DNA of 13,878 nt from Desulfomicrobium sp. (GTDB lineage Bacteria; Desulfobacterota; Desulfovibrionia; Desulfovibrionales; Desulfomicrobiaceae). Under the pieces are notes generated by a model. It worked only from the letters and a program-made list of their open reading frames with translations. It was not told the DNA's origin and ran no database searches. How positions within the stretch are numbered: the stretch's first letter is position 1; each line of letters begins with the position of its first letter. The stretch covers positions 1 to 13,878 of the forward strand of contig DPKT01000019.1 in NCBI GenBank assembly GCA_003542385.1, in the 5' to 3' direction. This document shows positions 1-6,660 of the stretch, piece after piece. The translations under genes and the position numbers were made by a program.

Positions 1-599
1 TCCTCCATGACCAGCCGGAGCCGACCCCGGTGCTGCTCAAGGCGGCGCTGGCCCATGTGCAGTTCGAGACGATCCACCCGTTTCTGGACGGTAACGGCCG
101 TTTGGGACGTTTGCTGATCGCGCTGCTCCTGTGCGAGCAGAAGGTGCTGCGGGAGCCGATGCTCTACCTCAGCCTCTACTTCAAGACGCATCGTCAGTAT
201 TACTACGAGTTGCTCAACAACGTGCGCATGACCGGTGACTGGGAAGCCTGGCTCGATTTCTTTGCCGAGGCGGTCATTGTCACCGCCACCCAGGCGGTCG
301 AGACAGCGCAGCAGCTCCTGGACCTGTCGAACCAGGACCGCGACAAGATCAGCGGCCTCGGCCGGGCGGCGGCCTCAACCCTCCAGGTCCACCGGGCGCT
401 GATGGAGCATCCCATCGCCACATCAGGCTCGTTGGTAGTGAAGACCGGTATCACCCCAGCGACCGTCAATAAGGCGCTCGGCCACTTGGAGCAGCTCGGC
501 ATCGTCAAGGAGCTGACCGCCCAGAAGCGCAACCGCCTGTTCAGCTATGCAGGCTATATCGAGATCATGAGTCGCGGTACGGAACTGCCGGGTAGGTAG
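1..599 (+). CDS. Fic family protein, C-terminal part (5' end outside window)
   Basis: The reading frame is open from base 3 and ends at TAG 597-599, so the start lies left of the window. It carries a complete Fic core motif, HPFLDGNGRLGR (histidine codon at 75-77), matching HxFx(D/E)GNGRxxR. The residues needed for transfer of AMP from ATP to a target hydroxyl are therefore all present. The last ~75 residues (from about base 375) look like a winged-helix domain (VHRALMEHPIATSGSLVVKT, then an EQLGIVKEL wing), usual for this long bacterial Fic class. The inhibitory [ST]xxxE[GN] motif would lie upstream and cannot be judged. A second, different Fic gene follows 547 bases downstream on the same strand. 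GTG at 30 is an internal codon, because the residues before it (LHDQPEPTP) also fit the family. The target protein is unknown. Confidence 0.93.
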   Translation, partial: LHDQPEPTPVLLKAALAHVQFETIHPFLDGNGRLGRLLIALLLCEQKVLREPMLYLSLYFKTHRQYYYELLNNVRMTGDWEAWLDFFAEAVIVTATQAVETAQQLLDLSNQDRDKISGLGRAAASTLQVHRALMEHPIATSGSLVVKTGITPATVNKALGHLEQLGIVKELTAQKRNRLFSYAGYIEIMSRGTELPGR

Positions 600-811
600 G
601 TCAATTCGAGTCCCGTTTTCGGAATCGAATCAGATTCGTTGGGAGATTGTTTTTGGTATCCGCTCGCGTTGCAAACCCAGCATCCTCGTCCGGAGCTTGG
701 AAATCGGGAGAGAAAAGCCGCTTCCCGGCTGGGAACTTGGGGCGTGACTTGACTTCCTATGTGAAGCCCTTTGTTTTCAAAGTGTTACGTGGTGTTTGGA
801 GGCTGGAGGCT

Positions 812-848
812 GAGTTGCGGTCGGGAGCTGTTTGCTCCACCACGACTT
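812..848 (+). other. Imperfect long hairpin
   Basis: Inner stem GGAGC (824-828) pairs with GCTCC (834-838) around loop TGTTT. After a two-base bulge (822-823), bases 812-821 pair with 839-848 with one mismatch (C818/A842) and two G-T pairs. It sits 10 bases before a terminator-like hairpin. That is consistent with the 3' portion of a small RNA, but no promoter was identified. Confidence 0.4.
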
Positions 849-858
849 GAAAAGATTT

Positions 859-901
859 ACCCGCCTGACAACCTGACTGGTTGCTTGGCGGGTTTTCTTT
901 T
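859..901 (+). terminator. Rho-independent terminator
   Basis: ACCCGCC (859-865) pairs with GGCGGGT (887-893), with additional AACC/GGTT pairing inside, and is followed by a T-rich run. It may end transcription from the first Fic gene or from a small RNA in this gap. Confidence 0.65.
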
Positions 902-953
902 TGCTTTTTATTTTCATAGAGTTACTCCGTCACTTTGTCTGATAAAGTCACCG

Positions 954-985
954 CAAAACCCTCGTCAAATGGCGAGGGTTTTGTT
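954..985 (+). terminator. Perfect 11-bp hairpin, probable bidirectional terminator
   Basis: CAAAACCCTCG (954-964) and CGAGGGTTTTG (973-983) form a perfect stem around an 8-base loop. The A run on one side and T run on the other give it terminator character on both strands. It lies 163 bases upstream of the second Fic gene. Confidence 0.6.
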
Positions 986-1145
986 ATGAATGCGGCATGT
1001 TACGCAACGTTTGCCTCAAGCATCCGATACACGCTGAAGAAAAAGCTGCGTCCGAGTCGATACGCCACGACCGGACAGACGGCTTTGTCGATCAGGGTTC
1101 AAACGCGCCAAGAACAACGGAAAATGCGTAGTTCGCGTCATTCCA

Positions 1146-1553
1146 GTGAACGCCTACCAGCCGCCCTACACCATTACCCAGGAAATCCTGAACCGGGTCG
1201 CCGCCATCAGCGAAGTCGTCGGTCGGCTGACCGTCCTCACCGACCAAGCGAAATCCTTGCGTTTGCGGCGCATCAACCGCATCCGCACCGTTCACGGCTC
1301 GCTTGCCATCGAGGGCAACACCCTAAGCGAAGCGCAGATCACTGCTATTCTGGAAGGCAAGCGCGTCATCGCCCCGCCCCGTGAAGTTCGGGAGGTGAAA
1401 AACGCCCTGGACGCCTATGACCACTTCGAAAACTGGAGGCCTGAGTCGGAAGAGGATTTGCTGGAAGCGCACCGGATCCTGATGTCCGGCCTGATCGACG
1501 AGGCCGGAATGTACCGACGCAGCGGTATGGGGGTGATGGCTGTCGGGAGGTGA
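1146..1553 (+). pseudogene. Fic family protein, N-terminal half of a frameshifted gene
   Basis: Begins at GTG 1146 (protein MNAYQPPYTITQ...), the normal N-terminus of this Fic class. The frame is closed by TGA at 1035-1037 and has no other start before 1146. No clear Shine-Dalgarno is visible. Residues 52-57 (SLAIEG, in VHGSLAIEGN) match the inhibitory helix motif [ST]xxxE[GN], whose glutamate blocks productive ATP binding, so this is an N-terminally self-inhibited (class II) Fic protein. The frame ends at TGA 1551-1553 just after GVMA, where the family continues GREVIHMAPPA. That continuation is present in another frame from about 1545. One missing base around 1541-1544 explains the break. 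Together the halves would encode about 341 residues, normal for the family. Confidence 0.8.
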
Positions 1554-2170
1554 TCCACATGGCGCCCCCTGCCCACCGGGTGCCGCATCTGATGAATGAC
1601 CTGTTCGGCTGGCTGGCCGCCACCGACGCCCATCCGTTGATTGCCAGCTCGGTCTTTCACTACGAGTTCGAATTCATCCACCCCTTCGCCGATGGCAACG
1701 GCCGATTGGGAAGGCTGTGGCAGAGCCTGATTCTGGCCCGCTGGAATCCCCTATTTGCCGACATCCCGGTGGAGAGCCTGATCTTCGAACACCAGGCCGA
1801 GTACTACCAAGCCCTCCAGGAAAGCACCCGACAAACCGATTCCGCGCCCTTCATCACCTTCATGTTGCGGATGGTTCTGGATACGGTGACCAGCTCGACC
1901 CCGGAAGTTGCACAGGAAGTCACCCCGGAAGTTCGACTGCTCTCAGCTCTTGGCAGAGAGATGCCCCGGCAGCAGCTCAAAGAGGCGCTCGGGCTCAAAG
2001 ACGATGAGCATTTCCGTAAGGCTTATCTACTCCCAGCTTTGGAGGCCGGTCTGATCGAAATGACCATTCCTGACAAGCCGCGGAGCAGCAAACAGAAATA
2101 TCGCCTGACCGACAAGGGCCGCCTTCGGCTGGCGCGGCATGGAGATGGCAACCGACCCCGCCCTGCCTGA
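1550..2170 (+). pseudogene. Fic family protein, C-terminal half of the same frameshifted gene
   Basis: Continues the family sequence from REVIHMAPPAHRVP, so GTG 1550 is an internal valine codon, not a true start. Fic core motif HPFADGNGRLGR begins at base 1679 and is intact. The end (about bases 1900-2160) looks like a winged-helix segment (LKEALGLKDDEHFRKAYLLP, then EAGLIEMTIP). With the upstream half it would make a complete AMP-transferase of about 341 residues. As read it cannot be made in one piece, and alone it lacks the N-terminal inhibitory helix; if independently translated it would be an uninhibited fragment. Sequencing error, true pseudogene and frameshifted expression are all open. 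Confidence 0.8.
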
Positions 2171-2313
2171 ACCGGGTCGGACAGCGAGGCGCCTTGGGGG
2201 CGGTATCGTGACCTCTGCACATCACGGCCATGCCTTTTATCGGACAATGAGCTGACCCTTAGAATCCGAAATTCAGAACCCCTTGAAACCCACAGCCCTC
2301 CCCGTACGCCTCA

Positions 2314-2856
2314 TCATCGCGTCCCCCATGCGCGCCGCAACCTGACAACGGATCCGTAGCAGACGACATTGCTCAACAGTGCGCCGACAATCCAGGTCAG
2401 GGAGCTTGCCGCGAAGATCTCGGGGCCGAGTGTGACCAGGGTCACGTAGGCGAGAACGCAATATGCGGCAAAGTATCGGTTGACGACCTTGCCGACGGCG
2501 TTGATTTCATTTCGTGTCAGCCAGCATCCGCTCAATATGGCGCCGAGGGTCACAAAGAGCATCCCGCACAGCAGATAGAAAAGCGTAGGCGAGGTCGCGG
2601 CGTGAATCTCATGCAGGAACGCGTTGTGCGAACCGGAACCCAAGCCGAATTGCGGGCAGACGGCCAATGTCGCTGAACCGGTGGCAACTCCGATGAGCGT
2701 CAGCTTGGAGAAAACCCTCCATGGCGCGGGGCGAAGGTCCTTGGCCACGGTCCCGAGCACGGCGTCATCCATTCCCGCTGACGGGACGACCCTGTCGGCT
2801 TCGACGAACTCGACGAATTCCCGCAGGCGTTGCCGCTCCGTATCAATCCTCTTCAT
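2314..2856 (-). CDS. Four-helix membrane protein, probable anti-sigma factor
   Basis: 180 residues from ATG 2856 (MKRIDTERQRL), chosen because GGAGGG lies just upstream and the start overlaps the end of the sigma gene by 14 bases, the coupling usual for sigma/anti-sigma pairs. An earlier GTG would add seven residues but is less likely. A charged cytoplasmic segment (~1-47) is followed by four hydrophobic segments near 51-69, 91-112, 128-146 and 151-170, with a basic C-terminal tail (RLRRAWGTR). Cys67 and His77/82/85 lie around the first loop (CPQFGLG), and Cys97, 111, 133 and 166 in or near the helices; they could sense metal or redox state. I cannot name the family. The anti-sigma role is inferred from gene order and topology only; there is no recognisable zinc-finger anti-sigma domain. 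Confidence 0.8.
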   Translation of the reverse strand: MKRIDTERQRLREFVEFVEADRVVPSAGMDDAVLGTVAKDLRPAPWRVFSKLTLIGVATGSATLAVCPQFGLGSGSHNAFLHEIHAATSPTLFYLLCGMLFVTLGAILSGCWLTRNEINAVGKVVNRYFAAYCVLAYVTLVTLGPEIFAASSLTWIVGALLSNVVCYGSVVRLRRAWGTR

Positions 2857-3394
2857 GTATCCCTCCCCTGCCAGCAATGAGGCTTCGCAGCCTGCGCACG
2901 GCCCTGCTGATGATCTGGCGGGAATTGTCCGCCGAAGTCTGCATGCGCTCGGCTATTTCGGCAAAGGTCAACCCCTGGCTGAACCGCAGCTCCAGCGCCC
3001 GACGCTGGCTTTCGTTCAATCCCGAAAGTTCGGACAGGACCTCGTCCATGGAGCCGAGGCCCTGGTCGGGTTCCGCATAGGACTCCACGGGGTACTCCGA
3101 GTCCGTCATGTACTTCCGTCGGGCGGCCTTCTTGCGGACATGGTCGATCACCGCGTTTCTGGATATCGTGAAGAGCCAGGGCAAAAACGGGATGTCCGGC
3201 CGATAGTGATGCCGGTTTTGATGGAGCTTGGCAAAAATCGCCTGGAATGTATCCTCGGCCTCGCTCCGATCCTTGAGCTTGCCCATCAGAAACCCGAAAA
3301 CCCGGCTCTTGTGCCGCCCGTACAGTTCCTCGAAAGCCTCCATATCGCCAGCGGCATACGACAACATGAGTTCCTCGTCGGTCAATTGCGTCAC
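2843..3394 (-). CDS. ECF-type RNA polymerase sigma factor
   Basis: 183 residues containing only regions sigma-2 and sigma-4, the ECF layout. Sigma-2 spans about 20-90 (FEELYGRHKSRVFGF, then AEDTFQAIFAKLH and PWLFTISRNAVIDHVRKK). Sigma-4 spans about 118-173 (LNESQRRALELRFSQGLTFA, then a helix ending IISRAVRRLR). It has no C-terminal SnoaL-like extension. Start taken as GTG 3394 (MTQLTDEEL), typical for the family, with AGGG a few bases upstream. A better ribosome site (GGGAGG, 3419-3424) precedes an ATG at 3413 in another frame (see finding). The gene overlaps the membrane protein downstream and lies divergent from the DUF6448 gene. A promoter-like TGTCACA-N16-CGTA upstream suggests self-activation. 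Confidence 0.95.
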   Translation of the reverse strand: MTQLTDEELMLSYAAGDMEAFEELYGRHKSRVFGFLMGKLKDRSEAEDTFQAIFAKLHQNRHHYRPDIPFLPWLFTISRNAVIDHVRKKAARRKYMTDSEYPVESYAEPDQGLGSMDEVLSELSGLNESQRRALELRFSQGLTFAEIAERMQTSADNSRQIISRAVRRLRSLIAGRGGIHEED

Positions 3395-3566
3395 CTTTTC
3401 CCTGTTTCGTCATCCGAACCTCCCGCCACCCTGCCATGATGCCGCGTCCGCCGCGACTCCCTTCCGAAAAAGGCTGTCAGGGGCCCGGATGTGACGATCG
3501 ATTCCGATGAGAGGCATTCCATCCCGTTGACTCGAAACGTCCCGATTCTGCCAGCCCCCTTTCATA

Positions 3567-3600
3567 GTGACAATACGAAGGCCGGGACGATTATGTGACA
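3567..3600 (-). promoter_or_regulatory. Predicted ECF promoter of the sigma gene
   Basis: On the minus strand TGTCACA (3600-3594), 16 bases, then CGTA (3577-3574). This has the -35/-10 spacing and CGT-type -10 of ECF promoters and resembles the TGTCACA-N16-CGTC element known for the ECF41 group. A near copy, TGTCACT (3573-3567), follows directly. The predicted leader to the sigma start is about 170 bases, rather long. No experimental support. Confidence 0.6.
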
Positions 3601-3613
3601 ATTTTTTTTCTTC

Positions 3614-3640
3614 TGTCACAAATGGGCGTTCCGTTTCGTT
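3614..3640 (+). promoter_or_regulatory. Predicted ECF promoter of the DUF6448 gene
   Basis: TGTCACA (3614-3620), 16 bases, then CGTT (3637-3640), facing the DUF6448 gene with a leader of about 35 bases to ATG 3682. It mirrors the element upstream of the sigma gene: the two -35 boxes form the inverted repeat TGTGACA-N13-TGTCACA (3594-3620). The same box and spacing on both strands argue that one sigma factor, most simply the adjacent one, reads both. Confidence 0.65.
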
Positions 3641-3681
3641 CTTGTGGGCATAGACATCGACCAACCTATACGGAGGAACAC

Positions 3682-4305
3682 ATGAACACGCTGAACAACG
3701 GCATCAAGGGATTCTTGACGGTGGCATCGTTTGCCCTGGCGCTCCTGATCGCGCCTCAAATCGCCCAGGCCCATTGCGACACCCTCGACGGTCCGGTGGT
3801 GTCCGACGCCCGGACCGCCCTGGCCGACGGAAACGTCACCCCGGTGCTCAAATGGGTCAAGGCCGACGACGAACCGGAAATTCGGAAGGCGTTCGAAAAG
3901 ACCTTGTCCGTGCGCAAGCTCGACGCCGGAGCGCGTGATCTGGCGGATACCTATTTCTTCGAAACCCTGGTCCGGGTCCATCGCGCGGGTGAAGGCGCCC
4001 CCTACACCGGGCTCAAGGCTGCCGGCACCGTGGAACCCGTGGTCGCCAAGGCGGATCTGGCGTTGGAACAAGGGAGCGGCGCTGATCTGGCCAAGACCAT
4101 TGCCGCCCACGTCGAAAAGGGAATCCTCGAACGCTTCGGGCATGCCAACGAGACGAAAAAGCACGCCCGCGAGAGCGTCGATGCCGGCCGGAAGCATGTC
4201 GAGGCGTACGTGACCTATGTGCATTATGTCGAAGGGATCGTGAAGGCGGTCCACGGCGGCGCCCATCATGGCGAACAGGCCGCGTCCGGGGATCATCAGC
4301 ATTGA
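3682..4305 (+). CDS. Secreted histidine-rich DUF6448 family protein
   Basis: 207 residues from ATG 3682, preceded by GGAGGA (3672-3677). The frame is open further upstream but the earlier start would destroy the signal peptide. Residues 1-30 form a signal peptide (hydrophobic core FLTVASFALALLIA, ending AQA), giving a mature protein that starts HCDTLDGPVV, the signature start of DUF6448. Later family landmarks are FFETLVRVHRAGEGAPYTG (92-110) and YVHYVEG (179-185). About 12 histidines are present, clustered at the C-terminus (HGGAHH, GDHQH). A periplasmic metal-binding role is plausible but not established for the family. It is divergent from the ECF sigma gene and has a matching predicted promoter, so it is probably the sigma factor's main target. 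Confidence 0.92.
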   Translation: MNTLNNGIKGFLTVASFALALLIAPQIAQAHCDTLDGPVVSDARTALADGNVTPVLKWVKADDEPEIRKAFEKTLSVRKLDAGARDLADTYFFETLVRVHRAGEGAPYTGLKAAGTVEPVVAKADLALEQGSGADLAKTIAAHVEKGILERFGHANETKKHARESVDAGRKHVEAYVTYVHYVEGIVKAVHGGAHHGEQAASGDHQH

Positions 4306-4345
4306 TTCTTCCTGCTTGGCAGCCACCGCAACAGTTCAGTGAATC

Positions 4346-4367
4346 GGCACCCCGACCAGGGGGTGCC
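4346..4367 (+). terminator. Hairpin downstream of the DUF6448 gene
   Basis: GGCACCCC (4346-4353) and GGGGTGCC (4360-4367) form a perfect 8-bp stem with a 6-base loop, 41 bases after the stop codon. No T run follows, so terminator function is only probable. Confidence 0.5.
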
Positions 4368-4486
4368 ATCACGAAGAGAGTGGCCCGAAGCTTCCCGGTA
4401 GATCAGGCGAAACAGTTAGGCCGGCCTTTCCCATGGCCCCGGCATTCCGGCAACAGCCCGACGCCTGCGAGCGGCTGGGCCCCGAA

Positions 4487-4521
4487 ACGCATGAAGGAGA
4501 GCTTGGCTCTCCTTCATGCGT
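4487..4521 (-). terminator. Perfect 16-bp hairpin
   Basis: ACGCATGAAGGAGAGC (4487-4502) and GCTCTCCTTCATGCGT (4506-4521) pair perfectly around a 3-base loop. On the minus strand it lies 53 bases beyond the stop of the small lysine-rich gene and is followed by TTTCGGGG, so it most likely ends that transcript. It may also stop read-through from the DUF6448 side. Confidence 0.6.
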
Positions 4522-4573
4522 GCGCAGCATACCGCGCGAGGATTTGGAACATCATGCGAAAACAAGCCGAAAA

Positions 4574-4684
4574 CTACACTTTCTTGGCCTGTTTCTCATT
4601 TTTTACTTGAGCTTTTTTGCTATCCTTTGCCGCCTTCTGTTTCTGCATTTTATCCTTGTCCTTCTTTCCGCCCTTGTCTCCCAT
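4574..4684 (-). CDS. Small lysine-rich protein, 36 residues
   Basis: ATG 4684 to TAG 4574-4576, protein starting MGDKGGKKDKDKMQKQ and ending KQAKKV. AGGAG stands seven bases before the start. Fourteen of 36 residues are lysine; there is no hydrophobic segment and no cysteine, so it should be soluble and probably disordered, perhaps binding nucleic acid or ribosomes through charge. I recall short proteins with the same MGDKGxKKDK opening in other proteobacteria, which supports a real gene, but no function is known to me. It stands alone between DUF6448 and the kinase, with a 16-bp hairpin beyond its stop. Confidence 0.72.
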   Translation of the reverse strand: MGDKGGKKDKDKMQKQKAAKDSKKAQVKNEKQAKKV

Positions 4685-5013
4685 GATGCGCTCCTGGTGT
4701 TGAAGTTCGTCAAGATGTGATAACCCTCATTCCCGGCAGGCTAAGCCTGTCGAGCGACGGGTCGATCCGTCCTCGGATGGGATTTGATGTTGCGGATAGC
4801 ACTCTTTGCCGGCGGCTGCAACGTGGGCGGAGTTCCGGGCACAAATATCTTCAATCGTTCAAGGGGTTGTCGCGGGCTGCGCGGCTGCTATCCGCTCAAA
4901 GACATGCGCGCCGTTGTAGCTGCTACGCACCGGCGGGGCGCTGAACACGAAATCCAGGCCCGCCTCCCTGCTCCACCGGGGCGACATGAGTCCGGGGAAG
5001 GCAATGACGGGTT
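4685..5013. other. Intergenic gap without a recognisable gene
   Basis: No supported gene between the lysine-rich gene and the kinase end. It includes a hairpin CGGCAGGC-TAA-GCCTGTCG (4734-4752, one G-T pair). A plus-strand frame across 4784-5080 runs into the antisense of the kinase and looks like chance. Confidence 0.5.
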
Positions 5014-6651
5014 TCAGGGGAGCATGGCCTCAAGGGCGACGCGCAGCACTTCCCTGATGTCCATGGGCTTGGCCACGTAGCCGTTCATGCCCGCGGCCAG
5101 CATCCGTTCCCTGTCGCCGGCCATGGCGCAGGCGGTCAGGGCGATGACGGGGATGCTCCGGACCGCCTCTCCGGCTTGGCCGTCCCTGATGCGGCGGGTG
5201 GTCTCGACACCGTCCATCTCGTTCATCTGCACATCCATGACCACGAGGTCGAACGACTCGCCGCGCAGGGCGGCCAAGGCCTCCTGGCCGCTCCTGACGT
5301 GGGTCACTTCGGCCCCCTGTCTGCCCAGGAGCGCCACTCCGGCCAAGGCGCTGACGGCATCGTCCTCGACCAGCAGGACGCGCTTGCCCCGCAGGGACGC
5401 TCCGCTGCCGACGCCCCGAGGCTCCTTGCTACCCACGGACCGGCCTTCTCCGTCGAAACTCAAGGTGAATGCGAAGGTCGTGCCCTGCCCGGCCTCGCTG
5501 CTCACGGACATGTTTCCGCCCATGAGGTCCACGAGACGTTTGCAGATGGACAGGCCCAGCCCCACTCCCTTTCTCCCGCGGACGCAGCCTTCCCCAAACT
5601 GGGTGAACGGGTCGAAGAGCGTCTTGAGTTCCTCGTCGGAGATGCCGATGCCGCTGTCCGTGACCGAAAAGAAGACGCGGGGCGCGCCGGGACGCAACGG
5701 CGGCAGCGCCCAGGCTTCAACGCTTATCCGGCCGGAGGTCGTGAACTTGCAGGCGTTGTCCACGAGATTGATGAGAATCTGCTGCAGCCGGACCGCATCG
5801 CCGTCGATCCGCTCCGGCAGGGCCGAATCCAGGTCGAACCGTAGCTCGATCCCGCTGCCGGCGACCAGAGGCGCGAACAGCTCCCGGACCTGACCGAAGA
5901 TGTCCGCAAGGCTCATGGGCGCGGCCACGATGTCGAGCCGGCCGGCCTCCATGCGGGAAAAATCCATGATATCCGTCAGCAGGCGGACCAGACGGTCGCA
6001 GGACCGCACGGCCATGTTCACGAAGGAGGCCTGGTCCGCGCTCAGGTCCGAGGACTGCAGCAGCTGGAGCATGCCCATGACCCCGTTGATGGGCGTGCGG
6101 ATCTCGTGGCTCATGCTGGCCAGGAAGGCCGACTTGGCCCTGTTGGCATTTTCGGCCTGCTCCTTGGCCCTCTGCAGGGCCTCTTCGGAGAGCCGACGCT
6201 CCGTGATGTCCTCGCCCGAACAGACCACGTACTCGACCTTTCCGTCGGGCCCGAGCTTGGGCGACTTGAGGATCGACAGCAGCCGGAGCTCGCCGGAGAA
6301 ATGCGGCACCCACTCGTCGGTGCGTATCGGCCGACCGTTGGAAAACACCTCGCTGTTGCCCTGCCGGCAGACATCCGCGACATCCTCGGGATAGATGTCG
6401 CGCAGCTTCCGGAACGCCATCTCCCCGATGCTCCGGCCGCAAAACGCCGCATGGGCCTCGTTCACGGCCCCATACGTCTCCTCGTCCTTGAGATACCAGA
6501 CCTGGGTCTGCATGTGGTTGAGGAGAATGCCCTGCTCTTCCGCCGCGTTGGTGAGCAGGCTCTCGCTTCGCTTGAGCCCGGTGATGTCCATGGCAATCCG
6601 GACCCGGGCCGGGCGTCCGTCCAACCAGGTCACCTGCCGGTCGAAATACAA
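5014..6651 (-). CDS. Hybrid histidine kinase, C-terminal part (PAS, HisKA, HATPase, receiver)
   Basis: Same frame as the reading frame at 6661-8439, separated only by TGA 6661-6663 and three codons (KWR). It starts inside a PAS domain (YFDRQVTWLDGRPARVRIAM, then DITGLK), so it is the rest of one protein, not a separate gene. The TTG at 6651 abuts GGAGG with no spacing and is a poor start. Numbering from TTG: end of PAS4 to ~25; PAS5 ~35-150; HisKA with phospho-acceptor His182 (SMSHEIRTP); HATPase N box Asn299 (NLVDNACKF), G1 DSGIGI (332-337), F box FDPF, G2 GVGLGLS; receiver 423-541 with Asp473 (VVMDVQMNEMDG) and Lys528 (VAKPMD). All catalytic residues are intact. No transmembrane segment. 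It would phosphorylate itself and then its own receiver; the next partner is not in the window. Confidence 0.88.
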   Translation of the reverse strand: MYFDRQVTWLDGRPARVRIAMDITGLKRSESLLTNAAEEQGILLNHMQTQVWYLKDEETYGAVNEAHAAFCGRSIGEMAFRKLRDIYPEDVADVCRQGNSEVFSNGRPIRTDEWVPHFSGELRLLSILKSPKLGPDGKVEYVVCSGEDITERRLSEEALQRAKEQAENANRAKSAFLASMSHEIRTPINGVMGMLQLLQSSDLSADQASFVNMAVRSCDRLVRLLTDIMDFSRMEAGRLDIVAAPMSLADIFGQVRELFAPLVAGSGIELRFDLDSALPERIDGDAVRLQQILINLVDNACKFTTSGRISVEAWALPPLRPGAPRVFFSVTDSGIGISDEELKTLFDPFTQFGEGCVRGRKGVGLGLSICKRLVDLMGGNMSVSSEAGQGTTFAFTLSFDGEGRSVGSKEPRGVGSGASLRGKRVLLVEDDAVSALAGVALLGRQGAEVTHVRSGQEALAALRGESFDLVVMDVQMNEMDGVETTRRIRDGQAGEAVRSIPVIALTACAMAGDRERMLAAGMNGYVAKPMDIREVLRVALEAMLP

Positions 6652-6660
6652 CCTCCATTT

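Larger units (their letters stand above)
600..1145. other. Long intergenic gap with three hairpins
   Basis: No convincing gene lies between the two Fic genes. Short plus-strand reading frames at 647-850, 771-989 and 935-1384 resemble no family and lack good ribosome sites. The gap holds an imperfect long hairpin (812-848), a terminator-like hairpin (859-893) followed by a T-rich tract, and an 11-bp perfect hairpin (954-983). The rest, 984-1145, shows nothing recognisable. The density of stems suggests either tandem terminators or a small structured RNA. Confidence 0.5.

Noticed and set aside
647..989. Two overlapping short plus-strand reading frames
   Set aside because: No start signal, no family match, and they run across hairpins and terminators.
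2624..3439. Plus-strand 271-residue reading frame
   Set aside because: Antisense to the sigma and membrane protein genes, with no family likeness.
3410..3565. Minus-strand leader reading frame ending over ATG 3413
   Set aside because: About 51 residues with no ribosome site and no recognisable sequence; it begins almost at the predicted transcript start. Probably chance.
3595..3681. Upstream extension of the DUF6448 protein
   Set aside because: The earlier start overlaps the predicted promoter and would bury the signal peptide; ATG 3682 has GGAGGA.
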